Assembly (NCBI GenBank): GCA_003486385.1
Contig: DNFT01000017.1
Location: forward strand, 1 to 59,852
DNA: 59,852 bases
Source: Eubacterium sp.
GTDB lineage: Bacteria > Bacillota > Clostridia > Lachnospirales > Lachnospiraceae
Direction of reading: 5' to 3'
Translations under genes and position numbers: made by a program
Shown: piece by piece, positions 26,099 through 33,856 of the stretch
Position numbering within the stretch: position 1 is the first letter of the stretch
How the letters are laid out: each line of letters starts with the position of its first letter
Notes under the pieces: generated by a model
Told to the model about the DNA's origin: nothing
Database searches by the model: none
Seen by the model: the letters and a program-made list of their open reading frames with translations, nothing else

Positions 26099-26815
26099 TT
26101 GAAAAACAGTGATAGCAGAAAGAGTATCAGCCTGAAGGACATATTTAACGGAAAGTTCTTTTCATGGGATGGGCGCTTTATGGAGCTTATCAATGGGTTC
26201 GGCGAGCTGGTTATGCTCAGTGTTGCGTTTCTTATATGCTGTATTCCGGTTGTGACAATAGGACCGGCGATGACCTCGCTCTACTACGCAGTGATTAAGA
26301 GTGTGAGAAGAGGCAGGGGAACACCACTTGGGGAATTCTTTTCATCGATGAAGAGGACGCTTGGTAAGGGGATAATAGTTACATTGGAGATTATGGCAGT
26401 TGGGGCTGCCTTATACATAGGCTACAGACAGGCTGTTGCGATGAATGCTGCGGCAGCGGCGGGGATTTCCGACCATGACGGAAAAGTATTTGCGACAGTA
26501 TATGTGATACTTGGTGTTTTGCTTGCCGCAATCAGTGTATATATTTTCCCGGTTTTGTCAAGATTTACCATGAAAACGGTGAACATGTGGAAGCTGGCAT
26601 TCGTGATGGGGTTAAGATTTTTACCGGTTACGATAGCGGTTATAACGGGAACGGCATTGCTTATATGGTTACAGATATATGTTTTTCCGATACCATGTGT
26701 GGCATTTGTTCCGGGGTGCTGGTGTTTCATTGTGACATTTATGATGGAGAAGGTATTGTTGCATTATATGCCTGAGCCCGGTGAGGGCGAGGAGGCATGG
26801 TACTATAACAGTTAA
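26099..26815 (+). CDS. YesL family (DUF624) membrane protein
   Basis: A polytopic protein with the DUF624 opening 'DIFNGKFFSWDGRFMELINGFGELVMLSVAFLICCIPVVTIGPAMTSLYYA' and six predicted membrane helices. YesL proteins regularly accompany sugar ABC importers in Firmicutes; their role is unknown. The open frame begins with ATG at 25982, but that lacks a ribosome site and adds 39 unconserved residues; TTG 26099 is preceded by AGGGGGCTGGAGG and fits the family start. A second YesL gene lies at 41891. Confidence 0.78.
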   Translation: MKNSDSRKSISLKDIFNGKFFSWDGRFMELINGFGELVMLSVAFLICCIPVVTIGPAMTSLYYAVIKSVRRGRGTPLGEFFSSMKRTLGKGIIVTLEIMAVGAALYIGYRQAVAMNAAAAAGISDHDGKVFATVYVILGVLLAAISVYIFPVLSRFTMKTVNMWKLAFVMGLRFLPVTIAVITGTALLIWLQIYVFPIPCVAFVPGCWCFIVTFMMEKVLLHYMPEPGEGEEAWYYNS

Positions 26816-26859
26816 TGAAGGTAGAGCCTTAACGAAGGGCTTTACGGAAAGGAAAAGGG

Positions 26860-29850
26860 ATGAAGCAGACTACCAAAAAGAGGGTTACATCAGTACTTGC
26901 CATAGCGATGACACTGCTCCTTGCATTTCCGCTTGGTTCGGCACATGTTGAAGCACGGACGGAGCTTGAGATGGATGATTACGATGACATCGTGAGTACA
27001 TATTCGGTTGACGATTCGGTACTTGATTATAATGATTACGTGCAGAATTTCAATGCAGTATATCCGGACAAAACGATAACAGCCGGTGCAGAGAACTGTG
27101 TAAGGTATGATGAGGATGACAAGGAGACAGAGCCGGTTATCTATAAGGACTATGAAGGAATGAGCGGTGACAGCCTTTACACAAGCGAAAATTCACTTAT
27201 TGAGTTTGAGGTGGATGTAAAGGAAGAAGGCTTTTACAATATATCACTTGAGTATTTTCCTATAAAGGGCAAGAACTCAGCGATAGAGAGAAGCGTGTTC
27301 ATAGATGGGGAGCTTCCTTATTCAGAGCTTTCGATGGTCACCTTCTACAGAATATGGGAGTATGATGCAGACAGCTATAAGGCTGCCAACGGTTCAAAGG
27401 CATATACCTGGGAGAAGGATAATCAGGGAAATGACTGCAAGCCCAGCATGAAGGAAAATCCTGAATGGATAAGCGAGTATATGTATGACAGTGACGGATA
27501 TATCACATCGCCGTTGTCGGTATATATGACAAAGGGAAAGCATACAATAACACTTCTTTCAATGAGAGAGCCGATGGTGATTCATTCAATTACACTAAGT
27601 AATGCCGCTGACAAGCCGTCATACGCGCAGGTAAAGAGCGGAAATGATGCCGCAGGAGCTAAGAATACAAGCGGTAAGCTCATCACAATCGAGGGTGAGA
27701 ATCCTACAAGGACGTCATCACAGATGTTATATCCTATACAGGATCAGTCATCACCTTCCGTATCTCCATCAAGCCCTAAGATGCTTCTTAACAATACAAT
27801 CGGCGGAAATTCATGGAGACTGGTCGGACAGTGGATTGAATGGGATTTCGATGTGGAGGAGAGCGGATATTACAATATATCCTTGTATGACAGCCAGAAT
27901 TTTGTAAGAGGTATATATGTTTCAAGAAAGATAACTATAGACGGAGAGGTTCCTTTTAAGGAGCTTGAGGCATACGGCTTTAAGTATGACCAGAGCTGGA
28001 GAGAGGATGTATTGCAGGATGCGGGCGGAACACCTTATTCCTTCTATCTTGAGGCAGGACACCACACGATAAGGATGGAGGTTGTGCTTGGCGATTTCTC
28101 ACAGATTATCAGTGAGGTTGAGGACTGCGTAAAGCAGTTGAATTCAATCTACCGTGAGGTGATAAGAGTTACCGGAGTTTCACCTGATACATACAGGGAT
28201 TACCAGATAGAGAGAACTCTTCCGGGGCTTCACGATGAGCTTGTGGCAGTAAGGGCACAGCTTGACAATGCGATAACACAGCTTCGCGCACTCACCGGAA
28301 AGAAATCAGACAAGGAGACAGTGCTTCTTACAATGAGGGATCAGCTTGATGACCTTATAAAGGACGGAGACTACTTCGTAAGGGTTATCGGTACCTTCAA
28401 GATAAATGTGAGAGCCTGCGGAAACTGGGTAACACAGGTTATAGACCAGCCGCTTGCAATTGACAGAATCAATATCTATTCACCGGATATAAAGCCTGAA
28501 TATGAGAATACCTCGTTTTTCAGCAAGGCAGGATATGAATGCAGCAGATTATTCTATTCATTCGTTATAGATTACAACCAGATCGGTAATGTTGCCGAGG
28601 ATGGCGGAGACAGCCCGACAATAACACTCTGGATTGGTTCAGGACGTGATCAGGCAAACGTAATCAAGGCGATGATTGATGAAAGCTTTACCAATGAGTA
28701 TGGTGTCAATGTAAATGTACAGCTCGTCGACATGTCGACACTCCTGAGAGCAGAGCTTGCGGGAGAGGGTCCTGATGTGGCAATACAGGTTGCCAACACC
28801 TCGGGAATTGCCGGAGCAGTGCTCAACACCGGAAATGATACGCCGGTCAACTATGGTATAAGAAATGCGGTGCTTGATTTAAGCCGGTTTTCAGACCTTG
28901 ACGAAGTGCTTGAGCGTTTCCCGGATGCGGCTATGACGGCATTTACATTTGACGGTGCAACGTATGCACTTCCTGAGACAATAACATTCCCGGTAATGTT
29001 CTACAGAAAGGATATCTTAGCAGAGTTAGGGCTTGATATTCCTGAGACATGGGCGGATGTAAAGGTTGCCATGACGGTACTTGCAAAGAATCAGATGGAG
29101 TTCGGAATGCTTCCTAGTGAGCAGATATTTGCAATGCTTCTCTACCAGAATGGCGGAGAATATTATACGGAAGATGGAAGCAGCTCACTTCTTGATTCGG
29201 ATATAGCGGTAAACACCTTTAAGGAATACTGTGAATACTATACAGATTTCAAGCTTGATAAGGAGACAAGTGTGGAGGAGCGTTTCCGTACAGGTGAATG
29301 CCCGATTATAATAGCGGATTACACAACCTACAACAATCTGGTAGTATCCGCACCTGATATCGCGGGACTGTGGGACTTCGTTCCGGTTCCGGGAACACAA
29401 AAGGATGACGGAACCATAGACAGAAGCACAGGCTGTACCGGCCTTGCAAGTATCATTATGGCGGACACAGAGTATCCTGATGCATGCTGGCAGTTCTTAA
29501 AGTGGTGGACCAGCGCGGATGTCCAGACACAGTACGGCAGAGAGATGGAGAGCCTTATGGGTTCTGCGGCGAGAGTTCCTACAGCGAACCTTGAAGCGTT
29601 CGCCAACATGCCATGGCCGGTTGATGACTACGAAGCACTTTTAGAGGCATTCGGATATGTCAAGGGAATACCTCAGGTTCCGGGTGGTTACTATTCATGG
29701 CGTAATGTGAACAATGCATTCTACACAGTTACAACGGAGACGGATACAGCTTCCCCTAGGGAGGAGCTCATGGATAAGGTTATCTACATCAACGCGGAGA
29801 TAAATTACAAGCGTGAGGAGCTTGGTCTTCCGGTTGATGGGCAGGAATAG
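26860..29850 (+). CDS. Giant ABC solute-binding protein fused to carbohydrate-binding modules
   Basis: A 996-residue secreted protein with a Sec signal (about 1-32) and no lipobox. Residues 60-255 and 268-560 are two CBM-like beta-sandwich domains with the shared pattern 'FEVDVKEEGFYNISLEYFP' and 'WDFDVEESGYYNISLYDS'. A helical segment of about 100 residues ('LHDELVAVRAQLDNAITQLR') is inserted in the second. Residues 588-985 are a family 1 extracellular solute-binding domain ('PTITLWIGSGRDQANVIKAMIDESF', 'LPETITFPVMFYRKDILAELGLDIPETW', 'ACWQFLKWWTSADVQTQYG'). It is about twice the usual size and directly precedes two permeases. Confidence 0.85.
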   Translation: MKQTTKKRVTSVLAIAMTLLLAFPLGSAHVEARTELEMDDYDDIVSTYSVDDSVLDYNDYVQNFNAVYPDKTITAGAENCVRYDEDDKETEPVIYKDYEGMSGDSLYTSENSLIEFEVDVKEEGFYNISLEYFPIKGKNSAIERSVFIDGELPYSELSMVTFYRIWEYDADSYKAANGSKAYTWEKDNQGNDCKPSMKENPEWISEYMYDSDGYITSPLSVYMTKGKHTITLLSMREPMVIHSITLSNAADKPSYAQVKSGNDAAGAKNTSGKLITIEGENPTRTSSQMLYPIQDQSSPSVSPSSPKMLLNNTIGGNSWRLVGQWIEWDFDVEESGYYNISLYDSQNFVRGIYVSRKITIDGEVPFKELEAYGFKYDQSWREDVLQDAGGTPYSFYLEAGHHTIRMEVVLGDFSQIISEVEDCVKQLNSIYREVIRVTGVSPDTYRDYQIERTLPGLHDELVAVRAQLDNAITQLRALTGKKSDKETVLLTMRDQLDDLIKDGDYFVRVIGTFKINVRACGNWVTQVIDQPLAIDRINIYSPDIKPEYENTSFFSKAGYECSRLFYSFVIDYNQIGNVAEDGGDSPTITLWIGSGRDQANVIKAMIDESFTNEYGVNVNVQLVDMSTLLRAELAGEGPDVAIQVANTSGIAGAVLNTGNDTPVNYGIRNAVLDLSRFSDLDEVLERFPDAAMTAFTFDGATYALPETITFPVMFYRKDILAELGLDIPETWADVKVAMTVLAKNQMEFGMLPSEQIFAMLLYQNGGEYYTEDGSSSLLDSDIAVNTFKEYCEYYTDFKLDKETSVEERFRTGECPIIIADYTTYNNLVVSAPDIAGLWDFVPVPGTQKDDGTIDRSTGCTGLASIIMADTEYPDACWQFLKWWTSADVQTQYGREMESLMGSAARVPTANLEAFANMPWPVDDYEALLEAFGYVKGIPQVPGGYYSWRNVNNAFYTVTTETDTASPREELMDKVIYINAEINYKREELGLPVDGQE

Positions 29851-29866
29851 GAAAGGAGGAAGATAA

Positions 29867-30814
29867 ATGGCACAGAGTACAGCAAAAGCAGTATCTGCCG
29901 ACGAGCTGGCATTCAAGCAGCGTAAGCTCGGCTACAGGCTGAAAAAGAGCAGAGTCTCTTATGTGATGATGGCACCGTATTTTATATTATTTTTCCTCTT
30001 TACGGTACTGCCGGTGGTTATATCGATAGCATTCAGTTTTACATATTTTAATATGCTTGAGCCTCCTACCTTCGTAGGCTGGAAGAATTATATCAAGCTT
30101 TTCCTTGAGGATGATATTTTTCTCATATCACTCAAAAACACCCTTATCTTTGCGGTAATAACAGGGCCGGTCAGCTACATACTCTGCCTTCTGTTCGCAT
30201 GGATAATAAATGAGTTTTCGGGAAAGTTAAGAGCCTTCCTCACACTCATCTTCTATGCACCGAGTATCTGCGGTAATGCCTACATGGTATGGAATCTCAT
30301 TCTCACAGGTGACAGATACGGATATTTAAACGGTATACTTTTAAAGCTTGGAATAATAGACGAAGCAATCCTCTGGATGAAGACAGAAAAGTATGTCCTT
30401 CCGGTACTCATAGTGGTTCAGCTATGGCTGTCACTCGGAACAGGCTTCCTTTCATTCATAGCAGGTCTTCAGACGGTTGATAAGAGCCTCTATGAGGCGG
30501 CTGCACTTGACGGCGTCAAGAACCGCTGGCAGGAGTTATGGTATGTAACACTTCCTTCCATGAAGCCTCAGCTCATGTTCGGTGCGGTAATGCAGATAAC
30601 ACAGTCCTTCGCGGTAGCTGATATATCAATACAGCTTGCCGGAAACCCTTCTGTAAACTATGCAGGAGCGACTGTGGTAACACATCTTCTCGACTATGGT
30701 TCGGGAGGACGAATGGAGATGGGCTACGCATCGGCTATAGCGACAGTGCTTTTCCTTCTCATGATTGGAACCAATAAGCTTGTACAGCGTCTGTTAAGGA
30801 GGGTTGGTCAATGA
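29867..30814 (+). CDS. ABC sugar permease, MalF type
   Basis: A 315-residue inner-membrane permease with six helices. The cytoplasmic EAA loop is 'YEAAALDGVKNRWQELWYVTLPSMKPQL' at about 206-233. 'RVSYVMMAPYFILFFLFTVLPVVISIAFSF' is the typical first segment. GGAAAGGAGG precedes the ATG. It forms a heterodimer with the next product and should work with the 996-residue binding protein. No ATPase gene is present in the locus. Confidence 0.92.
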   Translation: MAQSTAKAVSADELAFKQRKLGYRLKKSRVSYVMMAPYFILFFLFTVLPVVISIAFSFTYFNMLEPPTFVGWKNYIKLFLEDDIFLISLKNTLIFAVITGPVSYILCLLFAWIINEFSGKLRAFLTLIFYAPSICGNAYMVWNLILTGDRYGYLNGILLKLGIIDEAILWMKTEKYVLPVLIVVQLWLSLGTGFLSFIAGLQTVDKSLYEAAALDGVKNRWQELWYVTLPSMKPQLMFGAVMQITQSFAVADISIQLAGNPSVNYAGATVVTHLLDYGSGGRMEMGYASAIATVLFLLMIGTNKLVQRLLRRVGQ

Positions 30815-31704
30815 GTAAGGAGAACAAGACAAAGAAGAAATTGTTTAAGAGAAGACCGAAGGAGAAGAAGCTCAACCGTTCAATGGCGGGAAATACACTG
30901 TTATTCGTGATAATGTTCATCTGCGGTGTGTTCATGGCACTTCCGCTTGTAATGATTATCAATAATGCGTTAAAGCCGCTGGATGAGATATATCAGTTCC
31001 CTCCTAAGATTTTTGTAAGAAACCCTACACTTGAGAACTTCTCAGACCTGTTCGTGCTTATGAACAGCTCCTGGGTGCCATTCTCAAGATACATATTAAA
31101 CACAATCATTATCACCGGTGGTGGAATGGTTGGACACGTACTGTGTGCCTCGCTTGCAGCGTATCCGCTTGCAAAGCATAGCTTTCCGGGCAAGAACATT
31201 CTTTTCGGAATGGTAGTGCTCTCCATGATGTTCTCATGGACGGTAACACAGATACCTCAGTACTTGATCATAAGCTGGCTGCATATCAACAACACTTATG
31301 CGGCACTTATCCTTCCGGCATGCTCCTTTGGTATGGGGCTTTACCTTATGAAGCAGTTCATGGAACAGCTTCCGGATTCGCTGATGGAGTCGGCAAGACT
31401 TGACGGTGCTACAGAGTGGAGAGTCTTCTGGTCGATAGTAATGCCGAATGTTAAGCCGGCATGGCTCACACTTGCAATCTTCCAGTTCCAGCAGATGTGG
31501 GGAAACACAGGAAGCTTATTCTTAAGAAATGAGGAGCTTAAGCCATTACAGTATGCATTACAGCAGATTACGGCAGGTGGTACGGCAAGAGCAGGAGCGG
31601 CTGCGGCTGTAACCTTCATAATAGCGGCAGTACCTATAATATTCTTCCTGATATGCCAGAGCAACGTACTTGAGACGATGACAACATCAGGAATGAAGGA
31701 CTGA
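30811..31704 (+). CDS. ABC sugar permease, MalG type
   Basis: A 297-residue partner permease starting inside the previous stop (ATGA). Six helices; the EAA loop is 'MESARLDGATEWRVFWSIVMPNVKPAW' at about 190-216. 'AQIPQYLI'-like extracytoplasmic turn 'VTQIPQYLIISWLHINNTYAALILPAC' is typical of the group. Together with the upstream permease it makes the first of two importers in this operon. Confidence 0.92.
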   Translation: MSKENKTKKKLFKRRPKEKKLNRSMAGNTLLFVIMFICGVFMALPLVMIINNALKPLDEIYQFPPKIFVRNPTLENFSDLFVLMNSSWVPFSRYILNTIIITGGGMVGHVLCASLAAYPLAKHSFPGKNILFGMVVLSMMFSWTVTQIPQYLIISWLHINNTYAALILPACSFGMGLYLMKQFMEQLPDSLMESARLDGATEWRVFWSIVMPNVKPAWLTLAIFQFQQMWGNTGSLFLRNEELKPLQYALQQITAGGTARAGAAAAVTFIIAAVPIIFFLICQSNVLETMTTSGMKD

Positions 31705-31717
31705 CAGGAGGGTGGGC

Positions 31718-33214
31718 ATGAAAAATAAATTTTTACATAGTCTTAGCAAGCTCACAGCCCTTCTCTCAGTGTTCGTGCTGGTGGGTATGAGCTTTACGGC
31801 AAGGGTAGCGGCAGCTGATGAGCCGTATGACACCTACAATTATGATGACAGGGAAAACCTGGTATATACGCCTTCAGCGTATGAACCGATACGTTCCGTT
31901 GCAGGAAAGAACCTCACCTACAAGGGGGAGAGCATAGGAAGCTTCGTGACACCTCAGGACATCTGCTATTCGGATGATGGAAACCTTTATGTAGCTGATA
32001 CAGGAAATAACAGAATTGTGGTGCTGAACAATGATATGACGGAGGTTGTAAATATCATTGACAGCTTCGACAACAACGGAGCGAAGGATGGCTTCAAATC
32101 ACCTTACGGTGTATGCATATCGGAGAATGGGCAGCTATATATAGCTGATTCGCAGAACCACAGAATAGTGGTCATGGAGAAGGACGGAACGCTGGTAAGG
32201 ATAGTGGATAATCCTCAGTCACAGTCACTTGATGCAGGGTATGTATTCGTACCTCTCAAGGTTACGGTTGACTATGCAGACAGAATTTACTGTATTGCAC
32301 AGAATATGTTTGAAGGAATCATGGTATTTGAGACTAACGGAGAGTTCTCAGGGTTCTTCGGAACAATCGATGTAAAGATTACGCTGTGGGAGAAGTTCTG
32401 GAAGCGAATAGCTACCAAGGAGGAGCGCTCCAAGCAGCAGCTCTACATTCCTACAGAGTTCACGGGAATAGACGTCGATGCGGACGGCTTCATATATGCG
32501 ACCAACATTGATTCGGCGGGAGTTCAGGCGGTAAGAAGACTTAACCCTAGAGGTGAGGATGTAATCAAGAAGGGTGAGAACAAGAACGTAGGCGGTGACC
32601 TTGCAATAAATGGTCAGTCACAGTATGCGGGAGCCTCACAGATTACAGATGTTGTGTACCGGGATAAGGGAATATACACTGTCCTCGACAGAAAGAGGGG
32701 AAGGATATTCACTTATGACCATGAAGGAAATCTTCTCTACATATTCGGAGGACTCGGAACACAGCTTGGAACCTTCAACACACCTGTTGCAATAGAAGTA
32801 TCCGGAGATAAGCTGGTTGTGCTTGATGCTTACAGAGCGGAGCTTACGGTATTCAATGCGACGGAGTACGGTTCACTCATAAATGAAGCGATTGCACTGA
32901 GATACGATGGTGATGAGACGCTTGCGGTTGAGAAGTGGAGAGAGGTTTTAAGGCTTGATGAGAACAATGAGCTGGCTAATATCGGTATAGGAAAGGCATA
33001 CCTCACAGCCGGGGACAACAGGAACGCCATGAAGTATCTGAAGCTGGGAATGGATTCGGACTACTATTCAATAGCATTCAGACGTTACCGTAATCAGGTG
33101 CTTGCGGACAACTTAAGTTACATTTTCACCGGAATTGCGGTTGTGATAATAGCGATTGTCGTGATAGTGAGAATAAGAAGCAGAAAGCATGGAAAGGGAG
33201 GCGAGAAGGCTTGA
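31718..33214 (+). CDS. NHL beta-propeller protein with C-terminal membrane anchor
   Basis: A 498-residue secreted protein: signal peptide (about 1-33), an NHL-type propeller at about 65-385 with repeats such as 'PQDICYSDDGNLYVADTGNNRIVVL' and 'PYGVCISENGQLYIADSQNHRIVVM', a short TPR-like pair ('LAVEKWREVLRLDENNELANIGIGKAYLTAGDNRNAMKYL'), and one C-terminal membrane helix before a basic tail. This places the propeller outside the cell. ATG 31718 has GGAGGGTG upstream; a GTG at 31712 is the other option. It overlaps the Yip1 gene by 4 nt. A scaffold or glycan sensor next to the transporter is the likely role. Confidence 0.8.
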   Translation: MKNKFLHSLSKLTALLSVFVLVGMSFTARVAAADEPYDTYNYDDRENLVYTPSAYEPIRSVAGKNLTYKGESIGSFVTPQDICYSDDGNLYVADTGNNRIVVLNNDMTEVVNIIDSFDNNGAKDGFKSPYGVCISENGQLYIADSQNHRIVVMEKDGTLVRIVDNPQSQSLDAGYVFVPLKVTVDYADRIYCIAQNMFEGIMVFETNGEFSGFFGTIDVKITLWEKFWKRIATKEERSKQQLYIPTEFTGIDVDADGFIYATNIDSAGVQAVRRLNPRGEDVIKKGENKNVGGDLAINGQSQYAGASQITDVVYRDKGIYTVLDRKRGRIFTYDHEGNLLYIFGGLGTQLGTFNTPVAIEVSGDKLVVLDAYRAELTVFNATEYGSLINEAIALRYDGDETLAVEKWREVLRLDENNELANIGIGKAYLTAGDNRNAMKYLKLGMDSDYYSIAFRRYRNQVLADNLSYIFTGIAVVIIAIVVIVRIRSRKHGKGGEKA

Positions 33215-33840
33215 AAGAATTATTTTCCAAGGAAAAATGGAGTTATTTCGGATACACCCTGACGCATCCTATGGACGGCTTTTACTGGATACGTCACAAG
33301 GAATACGGAAGTGTTCCGATAGCGGTACTTATGGTTATTCTCTTTTCAATAAGCTTCTCACTCAACAGACTATGTGCAAGCTTCGTTGTGAATGAGACGG
33401 ATCCGAGAAGCGTCAACAGCCTTACTGAGCTTGCAGGTGTACTTGCATTATTTCTGTTAGTGTGTGTAGGCAACTGGTCCATCACCTGTCTTATGGATGG
33501 TGAGGGGCGCTTTAAGGATATTATTATTGCGGTTGGTTATGGGATTACACCTGCGACGGTGGGCTATGTACTTGCCACACTGCTCAGCAGGGTTATAGCA
33601 GATAATGAGCAGGCATTCTATGGACTCTTAATCGGAATCGGAATCGCTTATGCGGTGATACTGGTGTTAATGGGTATTATGCAGGTTCACAATTACACGC
33701 TTGGAAAGACACTTATAACATTGTTCCTTACATTTGTTGCGGTGTTAATAATAATTTTCCTCGCATTGCTGCTTTTTAATCTGGTAAGTCAGGTAATTAC
33801 ATTCTTTAAGAGTATTTACCTTGAGCTGATATTCCGATGA
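33211..33840 (+). CDS. Yip1 family membrane protein
   Basis: A 209-residue protein with five predicted membrane helices and an N-terminal 'FGYTLTHPMDGFYWIRHKEYGS', typical of the bacterial Yip1 group. The TTG start lies in the stop of the NHL gene with GGGAGGCGAG upstream, so translation is coupled. Bacterial Yip1 proteins have no firm function; the tight coupling to the NHL and DUF5696 genes argues for one membrane complex. Confidence 0.78.
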   Translation: MKELFSKEKWSYFGYTLTHPMDGFYWIRHKEYGSVPIAVLMVILFSISFSLNRLCASFVVNETDPRSVNSLTELAGVLALFLLVCVGNWSITCLMDGEGRFKDIIIAVGYGITPATVGYVLATLLSRVIADNEQAFYGLLIGIGIAYAVILVLMGIMQVHNYTLGKTLITLFLTFVAVLIIIFLALLLFNLVSQVITFFKSIYLELIFR

Positions 33841-33856
33841 AAGGAAGGTAGGGGCT

